From Polynucleobacter asymbioticus (GTDB lineage: Bacteria > Pseudomonadota > Gammaproteobacteria > Burkholderiales > Burkholderiaceae): a stretch of DNA of 64,000 nucleotides. The DNA is taken from the NCBI RefSeq assembly GCF_018687575.1, contig NZ_CP061297.1:1618821-1682820 (forward strand). Direction: 5' to 3'. The notes under the pieces are model-generated. The model made no database searches. It had not been told where the DNA came from and saw only the letters and a program-made list of their open reading frames with translations. Within the stretch, counting starts at the first letter, position 1. Each line of letters opens with the position of its first letter. The position numbers and the translations under genes were made by a program. Shown in pieces: positions 38,606-49,847 of this stretch.

Positions 38606-39664
38606 TTAAGCCAATGTCCAAGCGATAGTCTCACCAGCGCGCAGCGGCACGATCGTGGCATCACCCAAGGGTAGCTCTTTTGGAATACTTTGCGCCTGCT
38701 TCACCAAGGTAATTTTCTGGGTGTTGCGTGGCAAAGAATAAAAATCCGGTCCAAAGAAACTGGCAAAGCCCTCAAGCTTATCTAGCTTAGCAACACTCTC
38801 AAATGCCTCAGCATATAAACCAAGCGCATTAAAGGCGCTGTAACAACCAGCACAACCACAAGCGGCCTCTTTTGCACCCTTGGCATGTGGCGCACTATCA
38901 GTACCTAAGAAAAATCGCGGGCTGCCACTGGTTGCTGCTTCTAGTAAAGCAACGCGATGTTCTTCACGCTTGAGTACTGGCAAGCAATAATTGTGCGGAC
39001 GAATGCCACCAGAAAAAATCGCATTGCGATTCATGAGCAAATGTTGCGGAGTAATAGTTGCAGCTATTGTATTTTTTCCAGCAGTTTGTGAATCACGCAC
39101 ATAGTGTGCAGCCTGCTTAGTAGTGATGTGTTCAAACACGATTTTGAGATCAGGAAAATCCTTACGCAAAGGCTCGAGTACTTGATCAATAAATACTGCT
39201 TCCCGATCAAAGATATCAATCTCAGCACTGGTCACTTCACCATGCACTAACAATGGCATACCAACAGACTGCATCGCCTCAAGTGCACCATAGCAACGCT
39301 TGATATCACTCACACCAGCATCGCTATTGGTTGTGGCGCCAGCAGGATAAAGCTTAAATCCAATAATGCCAGCACCTTTTGCCTTACGTACTTCATCCGC
39401 TGAAGTGTTATCCGTGAGATACAAGGTCATTAATGGAGTAAAGGTAGTCACACCTAAAGATTGAAGGTTAGCTTCAATGCGACCGCGATATGCATTTGCC
39501 AAATCAACTGTCGTTACTGGTGGCTTTAAATTTGGCATGATGATGGCTCGCGCAAATTGGCGTGCAGTGTCCATCAGGACATCCTTCATGACTTCGCCGT
39601 CACGAATATGTAAATGCCAGTCATCTGGCTGAATCAGTTGAATTTTTGCTGGGCTATTGGTCAT
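38606..39664 (-). CDS. pyrC: dihydroorotase
   Basis: A 352-residue class II dihydroorotase: metal-binding DWHLHIRDG, the PNLKPPVTT segment, [15 protein letters not shown] and [13 protein letters not shown]. It closes N-carbamoylaspartate to dihydroorotate in pyrimidine synthesis. The stop of the upstream glycerate-kinase gene is two bases before its start, so the two are probably co-transcribed. Confidence 0.97.
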   Translation of the reverse strand: MTNSPAKIQLIQPDDWHLHIRDGEVMKDVLMDTARQFARAIIMPNLKPPVTTVDLANAYRGRIEANLQSLGVTTFTPLMTLYLTDNTSADEVRKAKGAGIIGFKLYPAGATTNSDAGVSDIKRCYGALEAMQSVGMPLLVHGEVTSAEIDIFDREAVFIDQVLEPLRKDFPDLKIVFEHITTKQAAHYVRDSQTAGKNTIAATITPQHLLMNRNAIFSGGIRPHNYCLPVLKREEHRVALLEAATSGSPRFFLGTDSAPHAKGAKEAACGCAGCYSAFNALGLYAEAFESVAKLDKLEGFASFFGPDFYSLPRNTQKITLVKQAQSIPKELPLGDATIVPLRAGETIAWTLA

Positions 39665-39666
39665 AA

Positions 39667-40989
39667 TTAATTATCAAGCAAGATGATGCGGAAATCATTC
39701 ACATTTGTCAGTGTAGGGCCAGTTTCCACCAAAGCATCTAATTGCGCAAAAAAACCGTAGCAATCGTGCTGATTCATATAGCGAGATGGAATTAAGCCTT
39801 GCTCATTAGCAAGCTGGCGGATCTCGGGGCTAAACCACGCACCAGCATTCTTTTCACTACCATCGATACCATCGGTGTCAGCAGCTAGAGCAGAAATATT
39901 AGTAATATCTGAGGAGGCTGCAAACAATGAAAGTAAATATTCGCTGCAACGACCACCGCGGCCTTTAACTCCATTCGGAATCGTGACGGTGCACTCGCCA
40001 CCTGAGATAAGGGCGATGGACTTGCCATTCTTGACCGGCGAATGCTGACGTGCCAAGGCAGCTTGTTCGATACCCACATCCTGAGCTTCACCAGTAATGG
40101 TGTCACCCAAAATTACTGGCTCGTAACCTTGTGTGCGAACATATTCCGCTGCAGCCTCGAGACTCTTGTAAGCAGTGGCAATCACATGATTACTAACTTC
40201 AGTATTTTGCAGGTCAGACTCTTTTAAGGTTTCTGGGACTTCACCAGTAACACCGCGCTGTAAGTGAGCTAAAACAGATCCTGGAATTGCGTCAGCACCT
40301 AAGCGATGTTTGGCCAAAATATCCAAGGCATTCTGGTAAGTCGAATAATCTGCAGCACAAGGACCGCTGGCAATATCAGCTGGCGCATCTCCGGTGACAT
40401 CAGAAATCAGCAAAGCCTCAACTCGAGCACCTCGTGCAATCGCCAGTCTTGCTAAATTACCACCCAGAATTGCTGACAAGTGCTTACGCACCACATTCAT
40501 TTCTTCGATCGGTGCACCAGAACGCAAGAGCGCCTCAGTAGTCTTACGCATATCCTCAATACTGATGCCAGCTTGAGGCAAAGTGAGCAAACTAGACCCA
40601 CCTCCTGAAATCAAGGCAATCAGAATGTCACCGGCCTGTAACTCGCCCACCAAACGATAGATTTCTTGAGCGCCATCCATGCCCGCTTGATCTGGCACAG
40701 GGTGACCCGCTTCAATAATCTGAATCTGACTAGTTGACGAATTGTGCCCATATCGAGTCAGCACTACCCCCTCAAGAACTGCATGAGGCCAATGGCTGTT
40801 TGCATAAGACTCTAGAGCAGTTGCCATAGATGCACTCGCCTTACCTGCGCCTACTATCAAACACTTTCCGCTCGGCTCTGAACCTAGTGGAAATATCTTA
40901 CTGAGATATGCAGGGATAATTTTCTTTGGATCCGCAACTGCCAAAGCTGCTGCAAAGGCATTTTTGAGAATGGTTTCTTGCTGGCTCAT
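39667..40989 (-). CDS. glycerate 2-kinase (MOFRL family)
   Basis: A 440-residue protein with an N-terminal DUF4147 domain ([38 protein letters not shown]) and a C-terminal MOFRL domain ([35 protein letters not shown]). These proteins (GckA/TtuD) phosphorylate D-glycerate at C2, in serine-cycle, glyoxylate or tartrate metabolism. No glyoxylate genes are adjacent; the neighbours are pyrC and an ABC exporter. Confidence 0.9.
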   Translation of the reverse strand: MSQQETILKNAFAAALAVADPKKIIPAYLSKIFPLGSEPSGKCLIVGAGKASASMATALESYANSHWPHAVLEGVVLTRYGHNSSTSQIQIIEAGHPVPDQAGMDGAQEIYRLVGELQAGDILIALISGGGSSLLTLPQAGISIEDMRKTTEALLRSGAPIEEMNVVRKHLSAILGGNLARLAIARGARVEALLISDVTGDAPADIASGPCAADYSTYQNALDILAKHRLGADAIPGSVLAHLQRGVTGEVPETLKESDLQNTEVSNHVIATAYKSLEAAAEYVRTQGYEPVILGDTITGEAQDVGIEQAALARQHSPVKNGKSIALISGGECTVTIPNGVKGRGGRCSEYLLSLFAASSDITNISALAADTDGIDGSEKNAGAWFSPEIRQLANEQGLIPSRYMNQHDCYGFFAQLDALVETGPTLTNVNDFRIILLDN

Positions 40990-40998
40990 GCAGATATT

Positions 40999-42822
40999 CT
41001 AATCAAGAGCGCTTCGCTCTTGCATCTGCCACATCTCAGCATATCGACCATTAGCAGACAGCAGCTCAGCATGCGTTCCGCGCTCAATAATCTGACCATG
41101 ATCCATCACTAAAATTTGATCCGCATGGACAATCGTAGAAAGCCTGTGGGCAATGATCAAAGTGGTACGGTTCTTTGCGAGGCCAAGTAGCTCCTCCTGA
41201 AAGGCTCGCTCTGTTTTAGAGTCTAGCGCCGATGTTGCCTCATCAAAAATGAGCATCGCCGGCTTTTTCAGCAAGGTACGTGCAATCGCAACGCGCTGCT
41301 TCTCACCGCCAGATAACTTCAAGCCACGTTCACCCACTTGGGTGTCATAACCATCTGGAAGATGCTTGATAAAGCGATCGATCTGAGCGGCTCTAGCAGC
41401 CTCATGCACCTCTTCAATCGAAGCATCGGGATTGCCATAAGCAATGTTATAGCCAATCGTGTCATTAAACAGCACCGTATCTTGTGGGACGATACCAATC
41501 GCCTTACGCAGGCTTGATTGAGTCACATCCACAACATTTTGATCATCAATCAGAATCTTGCCAGACTGAACATCATAAAAACGAAATAGTAGCCGAGCCA
41601 AAGTACTCTTGCCTGCACCGCTCTGGCCTACGACTGCCGTAATCGTTCCCGCAGGAATATTAAAGCTCACATCCTTCAAAATTTCACGCTTAGCATCGTA
41701 ATGAAATGAGACATTCTCAAAACGCACATCGGGTCCACGACCTTGATTGCTGATCAGCAGAGGCTTTGCGTTGGGTGCATCAGCAATCTCTTTCTCAGTA
41801 TTAAGAAGCGAGAACATGCGATCCATATCCGTTAGGGCCTGTTTAATCTCACGATAAATCACCCCTAAGAAATTCAATGGAATGTACAACTGAATCATTA
41901 AGGTGTTCACCAGGACTAAGTCACCCAAGGTCATAGAACCATCAATCACACCCAAGGTCGCACGCCAAAGTATAAGAACTAAACCGACTGCAATAATGGT
42001 TTGCTGCCCAAAATTCAGGACTGCTAAAGATTTCTGAGATTTAACAGCGGCGGCTTGATAGCGCAGTAAATTCTGATCGTAGCGACTCGCTTCAAATGCC
42101 TCGTTACCAAAATACTTGACTGTCTCAAAATTCAATAGCGAATCAATTGCTTTTTGATTGGCCTTGGAATCCATATCGTTCATGGTGCGACGGAAATGGG
42201 TTCGCCATTCGGTAACAACAACCGTAAACGCAATGTAGAGTACTAACGCGACCAGGGTAATGATGGCAAACCAAATATCGTATGCATAGGCCAAGAAACC
42301 AAGCACCAAACAAAATTCAATTAGGGTTGGAAGAATGCTGTAAAGCGAATAGGAGATCAGAGACTGGATGCCACGGGTACCACGCTCAATATCTCGACTA
42401 ACTCCGCCAGTCTGACGGGCCAAATGGAAGCTCAGAGCCAAGGAATGTAAATGCTCAAAAACCTGGAGTGCTACTTTACGCACCGCATTTTGGGTGACGC
42501 GTGCAAAAAGAGATTCACGCAACTCAGTAAAAATTGAAGCGGAGATTCTTAAAAGGCCATAGGCCAATATCAATCCAGCGGGTACTACTAGCAAAGCTTG
42601 CGGAGAATCTGCCTTGATATTGAGAGTATCAATTAATTGCTTCATCAAAATCGGAATACCGAGGTTGGTAACCTTGGCAGCCACCAAACATGTCAGGGCA
42701 ATCGCAACCCTAAACTTATATTCAAGTAGATAGGGAAGTAAATCGCGAATGACTTTCCAATCACTTCCCTGTGAAGGTTTAGAAGCTGCTGCCGAATGAT
42801 GATGCCCTGATGAATGTCTCAT
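40999..42822 (-). CDS. Atm1-type ABC exporter (fused permease and ATPase)
   Basis: A 607-residue half-transporter: six-helix membrane domain (about 40-330) with the NFETVKYFGNEAFEASRY stretch typical of Atm1/HMT1 proteins, and an ATPase domain with Walker A GQSGAGKST, signature LSGGEKQRVAIART and Walker B MLIFDEATSALD. Atm1 relatives export glutathione-linked or heavy-metal conjugates. The N-terminus is His/Ser-rich (MRHSSGHHHSAA), which might bind metal. Substrate unknown. Confidence 0.9.
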   Translation of the reverse strand: MRHSSGHHHSAAASKPSQGSDWKVIRDLLPYLLEYKFRVAIALTCLVAAKVTNLGIPILMKQLIDTLNIKADSPQALLVVPAGLILAYGLLRISASIFTELRESLFARVTQNAVRKVALQVFEHLHSLALSFHLARQTGGVSRDIERGTRGIQSLISYSLYSILPTLIEFCLVLGFLAYAYDIWFAIITLVALVLYIAFTVVVTEWRTHFRRTMNDMDSKANQKAIDSLLNFETVKYFGNEAFEASRYDQNLLRYQAAAVKSQKSLAVLNFGQQTIIAVGLVLILWRATLGVIDGSMTLGDLVLVNTLMIQLYIPLNFLGVIYREIKQALTDMDRMFSLLNTEKEIADAPNAKPLLISNQGRGPDVRFENVSFHYDAKREILKDVSFNIPAGTITAVVGQSGAGKSTLARLLFRFYDVQSGKILIDDQNVVDVTQSSLRKAIGIVPQDTVLFNDTIGYNIAYGNPDASIEEVHEAARAAQIDRFIKHLPDGYDTQVGERGLKLSGGEKQRVAIARTLLKKPAMLIFDEATSALDSKTERAFQEELLGLAKNRTTLIIAHRLSTIVHADQILVMDHGQIIERGTHAELLSANGRYAEMWQMQERSALD

Positions 42823-42846
42823 CGCTCTATCTTAGTCACTTCTGTA

Positions 42847-43290
42847 CTAAGGCGCAGAGAACAATTGCAGAATGGCAGCACCATTGCTGGGAGAAAAACA
42901 TTTAGTAGCAGCCTCTTCAAATGGCAGCCATTGATAGGCAACATGCTCCCTAGGAGCTAATCGGACTTGAGTAGTATCTGGAACCAATAATGAAAACCAA
43001 TGCTCGGTATTTTTAGTCACCCCAGGGGCATAGCGAAAACGCCACTGTGGGTAAATCTCGTATTCGATTTGATGATGCATATCCTGCAAAGAGTTGGCTG
43101 GTAGTGATTGGACATCGATGCCGGTTTCCTCAAGGACTTCGCGCGCCGCAGCCACACCAAGATCTTCATCAACAGCATCTACACTGCCCGTAACCGATTG
43201 CCAGAAGTTGGCCTTGTCAGCCCGCTCTATGAGCAAGACCTCCCCATTCGATTTGTAGATAACAACTAAAACCGAAATGGGGATTTTCAA
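42847..43290 (-). CDS. nudB: dihydroneopterin triphosphate diphosphatase (Nudix)
   Basis: A 147-residue Nudix hydrolase. The Nudix box reads GSVDAVDEDLGVAAAREVLEETGID; the extra residues between the glycine and the REVLEETG helix are usual in NudB. It removes pyrophosphate from dihydroneopterin triphosphate in folate synthesis. It lies 22 bases downstream of aspS, the same pairing as in E. coli and Burkholderia. Confidence 0.9.
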   Translation of the reverse strand: MKIPISVLVVIYKSNGEVLLIERADKANFWQSVTGSVDAVDEDLGVAAAREVLEETGIDVQSLPANSLQDMHHQIEYEIYPQWRFRYAPGVTKNTEHWFSLLVPDTTQVRLAPREHVAYQWLPFEEAATKCFSPSNGAAILQLFSAP

Positions 43291-43312
43291 GATGCTTTAA
43301 ATGCTTTCTTGT

Positions 43313-45112
43313 TTAAGCGGCCGGAGTTGCTTGGCGCAAACGAATATGCAACTCTTTTAACTGACGCTCATCTACTGGGCTAGGAGCCTGAGTGAGCAAG
43401 CACTGTGCGCGCTGAGTCTTAGGGAAGGCGATCACATCGCGAATAGACTCGGCACCGGTCATCATAGTGACAATGCGATCCAAACCGAAAGCAATACCAC
43501 CATGCGGAGGTGCGCCATATTGCAATGCATCCAATAAGAATCCAAATTTAGCCTGCGCTTCTTCAGCGCCAATCTTCAATGCACGGAATACCTGACTCTG
43601 AACCGCCTCTTGGTGAATACGAACCGATCCGCCACCAATTTCGCTACCGTTTAGAACCATGTCATAGGCCTTAGCTAAGCACTTGCCTGGGTTGGATTCG
43701 AGATACTGCATGTGCTCATCTTTAGGGCTTGTAAATGGATGGTGACATGCAACCCAACGGGCATTATCTTCATCGTATTCAAACATCGGGAAGTCAACTA
43801 CCCACAATGGCTTCCAACCTTCAGTAGATAGGCCATGCTCTTTACCCCAAGCAGAATGACCAATCTTCAGACGCAAACCGCCGATAGCATCATTGACCAC
43901 TTTTTCTTTATCAGCGCCGAAGAAAATAATATCGCCGTCTTTAGCACCAGTACGCTTCAAGATACCTTCAATAGCGGCATCATGTAAGTTCTTCACGATG
44001 GGTGATTGCAAGCCATTACGGCCTTCAGCAACTGAGTTCACTTTGATCCACGCCAAACCTTTAGCACCATAGATCGCTACAAATTGAGTGTAGTCATCAA
44101 TTTCACTACGGCTAATCTCGGCACCACCAGGCACGCACAAACCAACCACTCGGCCACCCTCTTGATTTGCGGCACCAGCGAACACTTTGAAATCGACATC
44201 TTTCATTAAATCAGTCAATTCAGTGAATTCAAAATTCACACGTAGGTCTGGCTTATCTGAACCAAAACGCGCCATACCTTCTGAGTAAGGCATTGTTGGG
44301 AATGGATTTGGCAACTCGACATTCATCGTTGTTTTGAAAATATGACGAATCATGTTTTCAAATAATTCACGGATTTCTAATTCATCCAGGAAGGCTGTTT
44401 CACAGTCGATCTGAGTAAATTCAGGCTGACGATCAGCACGCAAATCTTCATCACGGAAACACTTCGTAATTTGGTAGTAGCGATCAAAACCAGCCACCAT
44501 CAACAACTGCTTAAAGAGCTGAGGAGACTGTGGCAAGGCAAAGAACTGGCCATCATGCACACGTGAAGGAACTAAATAGTCACGCGCGCCTTCAGGAGTG
44601 CTTTTAGTCAACATGGGTGTTTCAATATCAATAAAACCAGCAGTATCTAAGTAGCGGCGGCACTCCATGGCCACGTTGTAACGCAAACGTAAATTCTTTT
44701 GCATTTGCGGGCGACGCAAATCGAGTACACGGTGAGTTAAGCGAGTAGTCTCAGATAAATTCTCATCCTCCAATTGGAATGGAGGAGTAATAGATGCATT
44801 CAAAATAACTAAGCTATGGCAAAGCACTTCAATCTTGCCGCTAACCAAATCATTGTTCTCAGTACCGGCTGGACGCGCACGTACTAAACCATTGATCTGA
44901 ATACAAAACTCATTACGAACTTGCTCAGCCAGGGCAAACATCTCTGGGCGATCTGGATCACATACCACTTGCACAAAACCTTGATGATCACGTAAATCAA
45001 TAAAAATCACACCACCGTGGTCACGGCGACGATTCACCCAACCGGAGAGAGTAATTTCTTGACCAATGAGTGATTCAGTTACCTGACCGCAGGTATGGCT
45101 TCGCATCGACAT
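43313..45112 (-). CDS. aspS: aspartate--tRNA ligase
   Basis: A 599-residue bacterial AspRS: N-terminal OB-fold anticodon domain ([19 protein letters not shown]), class II core with [11 protein letters not shown] and [18 protein letters not shown], the GAD insertion (about 290-420), and motif 3 [11 protein letters not shown]. Whether it also charges tRNA-Asn cannot be decided here. Its neighbours are the DUF502 gene upstream and nudB downstream. Confidence 0.97.
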   Translation of the reverse strand: MSMRSHTCGQVTESLIGQEITLSGWVNRRRDHGGVIFIDLRDHQGFVQVVCDPDRPEMFALAEQVRNEFCIQINGLVRARPAGTENNDLVSGKIEVLCHSLVILNASITPPFQLEDENLSETTRLTHRVLDLRRPQMQKNLRLRYNVAMECRRYLDTAGFIDIETPMLTKSTPEGARDYLVPSRVHDGQFFALPQSPQLFKQLLMVAGFDRYYQITKCFRDEDLRADRQPEFTQIDCETAFLDELEIRELFENMIRHIFKTTMNVELPNPFPTMPYSEGMARFGSDKPDLRVNFEFTELTDLMKDVDFKVFAGAANQEGGRVVGLCVPGGAEISRSEIDDYTQFVAIYGAKGLAWIKVNSVAEGRNGLQSPIVKNLHDAAIEGILKRTGAKDGDIIFFGADKEKVVNDAIGGLRLKIGHSAWGKEHGLSTEGWKPLWVVDFPMFEYDEDNARWVACHHPFTSPKDEHMQYLESNPGKCLAKAYDMVLNGSEIGGGSVRIHQEAVQSQVFRALKIGAEEAQAKFGFLLDALQYGAPPHGGIAFGLDRIVTMMTGAESIRDVIAFPKTQRAQCLLTQAPSPVDERQLKELHIRLRQATPAA

Positions 45113-45128
45113 AACAATTTCCTATAAA

Positions 45129-45782
45129 TCAAAGATGTTGGTTTGACTTAATAGCAGTCAAACCAGTTGAACTGGTTGGAGGAACGGACCCCATTGAAAC
45201 AATATGTTTGAGAGCCTCTTCAACACTCATCTCTAATTCAATGGTGTGTGAGCGTGGGACAATCATAAAAAATCCAGAAGTTGGATTTGGTGTAGTTGGC
45301 AGAAATACGTTGACGTAATCCTCCCCCAATTTGGCAGTCACTTCTTTTGCTGGCATGCCAGTCTGGAATGCAATTGCCCAAGAATCTGCATGGGGATAGC
45401 GAATCAATAAGGCTTTACTAAAAGCTTGTCCGCTTCCAGAAAACAAGGTTGAAGATACTTGCTGCACACTGGAATAAATCGAGCGCACGATTGGAATGCG
45501 GTTCATAAACCGATTCCACACTTTCATCCACCACTGCCCTGCAAAGCTAATTGCGAGCAATCCAGTAATCATGATGACTGAAACAACAATCAGAATGCCT
45601 ACGCCTGGTAACTCACGGAAATGCTGCAAATCACCGGCAAACTGATTTGGGAATACAGCGATGATGGCGTGCATCACGGAGCCAAAAACGCCGTCGAGCA
45701 AGCCAAGACCCCATGCAATCACCCAAATGGTGATTGACATCGGTGCCCACACCAGAATGCCTGCGATAAAGTATTTTTTCAT
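45129..45782 (-). CDS. DUF502 family membrane protein
   Basis: A 217-residue protein with two N-terminal membrane segments (about 5-35 and 60-85), then a soluble part. It has the family features RIPIVRSIYSSVQQVS and VNVFLPTTPNPTSGFFM. The function is unknown; plants have related COV1 proteins. It sits 16 bases upstream of aspS, as in other Burkholderiales. A small FmdB-type zinc-ribbon gene often found next to it there is absent: only 64 bases separate it from ubiB. Confidence 0.87.
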   Translation of the reverse strand: MKKYFIAGILVWAPMSITIWVIAWGLGLLDGVFGSVMHAIIAVFPNQFAGDLQHFRELPGVGILIVVSVIMITGLLAISFAGQWWMKVWNRFMNRIPIVRSIYSSVQQVSSTLFSGSGQAFSKALLIRYPHADSWAIAFQTGMPAKEVTAKLGEDYVNVFLPTTPNPTSGFFMIVPRSHTIELEMSVEEALKHIVSMGSVPPTSSTGLTAIKSNQHL

Positions 45783-45846
45783 GTGCCTATGCTTGCGCTT
45801 TGCCTAACCTGGCATTTTAGCGGTTTAAGCGCCGGCAGGCGACAGA

Positions 45847-47433
45847 CTAGTAAAGACCAAGGCCGATTATTAGAATCCCAGCCAAAAAGCCCCCTGCAAA
45901 CAGCAAAGCCCCCACCAAAAGGCGATGCGTGCGCCTTTCCTGCAATAAAAGGCCTTTTAAGACCTCTAATTCAAGATTTTGGTCCTTCTGTGGAGCGCGC
46001 CCTTGAGCCAAACTTTCCGCAATCAGGCGGGGTAAGGTTGGCAATATTTGCGCCCAGCTGGGAGCTTCAGCCTTAAGACCATCGATCAAAGCCCTCCAGC
46101 CCAACTGCTGGCTGATCCATTTTTCCAAAATTGGCTTAGCAGTTTTCCAGAGATCTAGATCTGGATCGAGCTGACGAGCGAGACCCTCAACATTCAACAA
46201 AGTCTTCTGAAGCAAAGTGAGTTGTGGCTGAATTTCTACCTTGAAGCGGCGTGATGTTTGGAACAAGCGCATTAATACAATGCCCAGGGAAATTTCTTTT
46301 AGGGGGCGATCAAAGTAAGGTTCACAAACAGATCGAACCGCGCCCTCAAGCTCCTCAACTCGCGTATTAGCAGGAACCCAACCAGACTCGATATGTAATT
46401 CAGCAACACGACGGTAATCGCGATTAAAGAAAGCAAGGAAATTGAGTGCCAAGTAACTTTTATCAGACTGACTTAGCGCACCAACAATACCGAAATCCAA
46501 AGAAATAAATCGGCCGAATGTTTCTGGCTCAAGACTGATCATGATGTTGCCAGGATGCATATCTGCATGAAAGAAGCCATGCTCAAATACTTGTGTGAAA
46601 AATATTTCTACGCCATCTGCTGCAAGCTTTTTAAAGTCAATACCGGCAGCACGCAACTCTGCGGTGCGCCCAATCGAGATGCCATCCATCTTTTCCATGA
46701 CGATGACATTGGTGTGACATAAATCCCAATACATCTCAGGAATCATTAATTTTTTAGAATCTACAAAATAGCGACGCAACTGACTTGCATTGGCTGCCTC
46801 ACGCATGAGATCCAATTCATCATGTAGGTGAGTATCAAATTCAGCAACGTTTTCACGCGGCTTTAAGCGGCGGCCATCCTCGGATACTCTCTCAATAATT
46901 TTTGCCAAGTCATACAGTAAAGCAAGATCACCATCAATGATTGGCAAAATACCTGGGCGCAACACTTTGACTGCGACTGGACGACCCTCCCACTCTGGAT
47001 GCTTCTGAGTTCCACGCAATAAAGCAAAGTGCACTTGAGCTACAGAGGCACTAGCTACGGGGGTTGCATCAAAACTAATAAATACTTCTTCGATGGATTG
47101 CCCAAGTGCTTGTTCAATCAATCGGCAAGATTCATCATTTGAGAATGGCGGCACCTGATCTTGTAACTTGGCCAATTCATTAGCAATATCTTCTGGCAAT
47201 AAATCACGTCGTGTCGAAAGTACTTGTCCAAATTTCACAAAGATTGGACCCAGTGCTTCCAGCGTTAAACGAATGCGCTCACCCCTAGGTAAAGACTGGC
47301 CTGGTGAGGTCCAACAAATGACAGTCAACACACCACGACGAATGCCGGGCTTTAAAATATCGCGTAGCAATGGCAGCATGCCATAGCGCCATGCGGTGAA
47401 GAAAATAAATGAGAGACGAGCTAGACGACGCAC
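45847..47433 (-). CDS. ubiB: ubiquinone biosynthesis kinase-like protein UbiB
   Basis: A 528-residue ABC1/ADCK family atypical kinase. [20 protein letters not shown] is the KxGQ-type segment, VAVKVLRPG the ATP-binding lysine, and DMHPGNIM plus SLDFGIVG the catalytic loop and metal site. Two C-terminal membrane helices end the protein. UbiB supports ubiquinone assembly at the membrane, probably by moving lipid intermediates. It follows ubiJ by six bases. Confidence 0.96.
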   Translation of the reverse strand: MRRLARLSFIFFTAWRYGMLPLLRDILKPGIRRGVLTVICWTSPGQSLPRGERIRLTLEALGPIFVKFGQVLSTRRDLLPEDIANELAKLQDQVPPFSNDESCRLIEQALGQSIEEVFISFDATPVASASVAQVHFALLRGTQKHPEWEGRPVAVKVLRPGILPIIDGDLALLYDLAKIIERVSEDGRRLKPRENVAEFDTHLHDELDLMREAANASQLRRYFVDSKKLMIPEMYWDLCHTNVIVMEKMDGISIGRTAELRAAGIDFKKLAADGVEIFFTQVFEHGFFHADMHPGNIMISLEPETFGRFISLDFGIVGALSQSDKSYLALNFLAFFNRDYRRVAELHIESGWVPANTRVEELEGAVRSVCEPYFDRPLKEISLGIVLMRLFQTSRRFKVEIQPQLTLLQKTLLNVEGLARQLDPDLDLWKTAKPILEKWISQQLGWRALIDGLKAEAPSWAQILPTLPRLIAESLAQGRAPQKDQNLELEVLKGLLLQERRTHRLLVGALLFAGGFLAGILIIGLGLY

Positions 47434-47439
47434 AATGAA

Positions 47440-48057
47440 TTAACCTTTTCGCTCTAAAAGTTGGATGCGTTTTTCTATCCGATCAACCGCATCACGCAAT
47501 GCGCTTAACTCATTCTTGCGAACTAAAAAATCTCGTTTATTCAAAAGTACTTTTCTTTCTTCGCTAACGTACTCAATCACATTTTCAAGCAAATCTGTAG
47601 CCGCGGATTTTCCAGCAGAAACCCATTTCTTACCTTGTCGTACTGCAAAGTTAGCAGGCGCATCGCCAATGAAGCGTGCTAAATCCTCTTCATATTCCCA
47701 GCGAATTTGACCCGCTAGACGACCTAATAATTGCGCTAAGTCAGCATCCCCAGTAATCTTGACCGACTTCATTGCCTGCTCCCGTAAATTACCCTGACCG
47801 CCAGCTAAAGCACTAAATACTTCCGGAGAAATCTCAAGCTCCAAGGATGGGGTATCAACATTCGTCAAGGAAAGCAAAGAGCCATCAGGCGCTATCTCAA
47901 AACATAAGTTACCGATTGGCAAACCTAACAAAATCACTTTTCCAGCATGACGTGCCAACTCCGCCATAGCCCACGGCTCTGCTTTGAGGACATGATTAAT
48001 CCCTCGGCAAGCGGCTGAAGCCGCAATATGGTGAGTGGCAGGAGAAGCGGTGGTCAT
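47440..48057 (-). CDS. ubiJ: ubiquinone biosynthesis accessory factor UbiJ (SCP2 domain)
   Basis: A 205-residue protein with an SCP2-like lipid-binding fold in the first half and a C-terminal helical region (NKRDFLVRKNELSALRDAVDRI, ending in EKRIQLLERKG) likely to be a coiled coil. UbiJ is part of the soluble Ubi complex that carries hydrophobic intermediates. I start at MTTASPATHH; a start seven codons earlier would lie in the terminator at 48063-48088. Its position before ubiB matches E. coli ubiE-ubiJ-ubiB. Confidence 0.88.
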   Translation of the reverse strand: MTTASPATHHIAASAACRGINHVLKAEPWAMAELARHAGKVILLGLPIGNLCFEIAPDGSLLSLTNVDTPSLELEISPEVFSALAGGQGNLREQAMKSVKITGDADLAQLLGRLAGQIRWEYEEDLARFIGDAPANFAVRQGKKWVSAGKSAATDLLENVIEYVSEERKVLLNKRDFLVRKNELSALRDAVDRIEKRIQLLERKG

Positions 48058-48062
48058 AAGTG

Positions 48063-48088
48063 TAAAAAACCCGCACAAGTGCGGGCTT
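48063..48088 (-). terminator. Rho-independent terminator after the Tim44-domain gene
   Basis: On the minus strand GCCCGCAC-TT-GTGCGGGT is followed by TTTTTT. It lies about 25 bases past the stop of the Tim44-domain gene and just ahead of ubiJ. It should separate or attenuate transcription between the two. Confidence 0.85.
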
Positions 48089-48109
48089 TCAGTGGAAAGT
48101 ACCTCAAGC

Positions 48110-49021
48110 TTAAACTAACTGAGAAATACCCGCTAGTACCCAACCTCCAGGGCCGTTCACCGGCTTGCTTAAGTTCCAAATTTCAGAGAAGTTATTTGCC
48201 TGTGCGCCTGCTTGCTCACGAATCATGCCCGTGAACTGCACACTACAGTAATACACATTGTCAGCTGTCTCAATTCCCAGCAACTGCGCATTGAGTGTGA
48301 CAACATCAGTTTGATTGGCGCTATCAGCACGGCCAGACAAGTCTTGTTCGATCGTTGCAAACATGTCTGGTGTTGTGTACTCACGCAATGCAGCTAAATC
48401 GCCCTGATCCCATGCTTTTTGAAGTGTTGAGAAATACTGCTTTGCATTATCCAAAAATGCATATTCATCAAATCCTGGTGGCAAGGTTGATTGAAACGGC
48501 GCTGGCTCAGCAGCAACACCGCCAAATGCATTTGCGGCTGGTGTAAAGGCAGGCTCCTGTCTAGGAGCTTGATCCATATTGGCACGCTGCATTCCTTGCG
48601 AAGTGACTTGAGGACCTTTGTTCGCGCCAGACAAAGCAGGCATCATTCTTCTCATCACAAACATGATGACAAAGCCTGCTAGAACAGCAATCAATAATCC
48701 AGTAATCAATGAAGATGCTGCTTCACCCAAACCAAAATGAGACAAGAGGTATCCAATACCTAATCCCGCAGCAAGACCGCCTAGAATTCCACCCATGCCA
48801 CCAAAGCGACTAGGTGCTGGTGCTTGAGGAGCTGCAGCCGGTGTAGCTGGTTGTGCCTGTTGAGTTGGTTTTTGTGCAGGAGCAGCTTGCTTTTGCATTG
48901 GTGCACTTGGTGCCTTACCAACACTTTTGCCGCCACCTAAACGGGCAGCATTCGCATGACCAACGGTAGCAAATATTAAGCTAAGGCTTAATACAACTGC
49001 TTTGAAAAAATGCTTATTCAT
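48110..49021 (-). CDS. Tim44-like domain membrane protein
   Basis: A 303-residue protein: signal peptide (cleavage near HANA, residue 25), an Ala/Pro/Gln-rich linker (about 35-75), a Gly-rich segment and a membrane helix (about 75-125), then a C-terminal Tim44/NTF2-like domain (about 185-303, with QYFSTLQKAWDQGDLAALREYTT). Mitochondrial Tim44 tethers the import motor and binds lipid. Bacterial relatives have no defined function. It lies between ubiE and ubiJ with a terminator after it. Confidence 0.85.
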   Translation of the reverse strand: MNKHFFKAVVLSLSLIFATVGHANAARLGGGKSVGKAPSAPMQKQAAPAQKPTQQAQPATPAAAPQAPAPSRFGGMGGILGGLAAGLGIGYLLSHFGLGEAASSLITGLLIAVLAGFVIMFVMRRMMPALSGANKGPQVTSQGMQRANMDQAPRQEPAFTPAANAFGGVAAEPAPFQSTLPPGFDEYAFLDNAKQYFSTLQKAWDQGDLAALREYTTPDMFATIEQDLSGRADSANQTDVVTLNAQLLGIETADNVYYCSVQFTGMIREQAGAQANNFSEIWNLSKPVNGPGGWVLAGISQLV

Positions 49022-49077
49022 CTTTTTATCTCCTATGGAACTACTTTAGTTCTGGACTGCTAAAAACTACAAATTCA

Positions 49078-49821
49078 CTAGTATTTAATACCAATATGAA
49101 GCGCAACAATACCCCCAGTCATTCTGTGGGTATCCACCTCATCAAAACCGACCCCCAGCATGATTTCCTTGAGGGTTTGCGCATCTGGATGCATGCGGAT
49201 GGATTCCGCTAAATAACGATAGCTCTCAGAATCTTGGGCAATTTTTTCACCCAGCCAAGGCAATACCTTGAATGAATAGGTGTCGTAAACCGGTTGTAAA
49301 AAAGCATCTGGCTTAGAGAACTCCAATACCAGTACTCGACCACCCGGCTTGATCACGCGCAACATCTCTTTCAAGGCAACATCCTTGTGAGTCATATTGC
49401 GCAAACCAAATGCCACCGTCACTACATCAAAGTGATTGGCAGGAAACGGAATTTTTTCTGCATCAAACTGCACACAGGGTAAAGCCAAGCCTTGATCTAG
49501 TAGGCGGTCACGACCAACACCCAACATCGAAGCATTAATGTCACTTAACCATACTTGAGCTTCCGAGTTATTGCCCCAAGCTGCTGCACGCGCAAAGGCG
49601 GCAGCCAAGTCACCAGTGCCGCCAGCAATATCCAATACTTTTTGACCGGGGCGCACTTGAGCACGAGCAATGGTCACCTTCTTCCACAATCGATGCAGTC
49701 CGAAGGACATGAGGTCATTCATGACATCGTATTTACTGGCTACAGAGTGAAATACTTCTGCGACCTTACCCGCTTTTTCCGCTTCATCAACGCTTTGGTA
49801 TCCAAAGTGAGTCTTACTCAT
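49078..49821 (-). CDS. ubiE: ubiquinone/menaquinone C-methyltransferase UbiE
   Basis: A 247-residue class I methyltransferase: [27 protein letters not shown]-binding [21 protein letters not shown] and the terminal [12 protein letters not shown]. It methylates the quinone ring carbon. I start at [10 protein letters not shown], the usual beginning of the family. An earlier TTG at 49851 overlaps the DUF971 stop and is less likely. Confidence 0.96.
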   Translation of the reverse strand: MSKTHFGYQSVDEAEKAGKVAEVFHSVASKYDVMNDLMSFGLHRLWKKVTIARAQVRPGQKVLDIAGGTGDLAAAFARAAAWGNNSEAQVWLSDINASMLGVGRDRLLDQGLALPCVQFDAEKIPFPANHFDVVTVAFGLRNMTHKDVALKEMLRVIKPGGRVLVLEFSKPDAFLQPVYDTYSFKVLPWLGEKIAQDSESYRYLAESIRMHPDAQTLKEIMLGVGFDEVDTHRMTGGIVALHIGIKY

Positions 49822-49847
49822 ATTCTTCGCTTTATCTAATGGGATGC

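Noticed and set aside
45783..45846. a hidden FmdB-type zinc-ribbon gene between ubiB and the DUF502 gene
   Set aside because: The gap is only 64 bases and contains no Cys-x2-Cys coding sequence on the minus strand.
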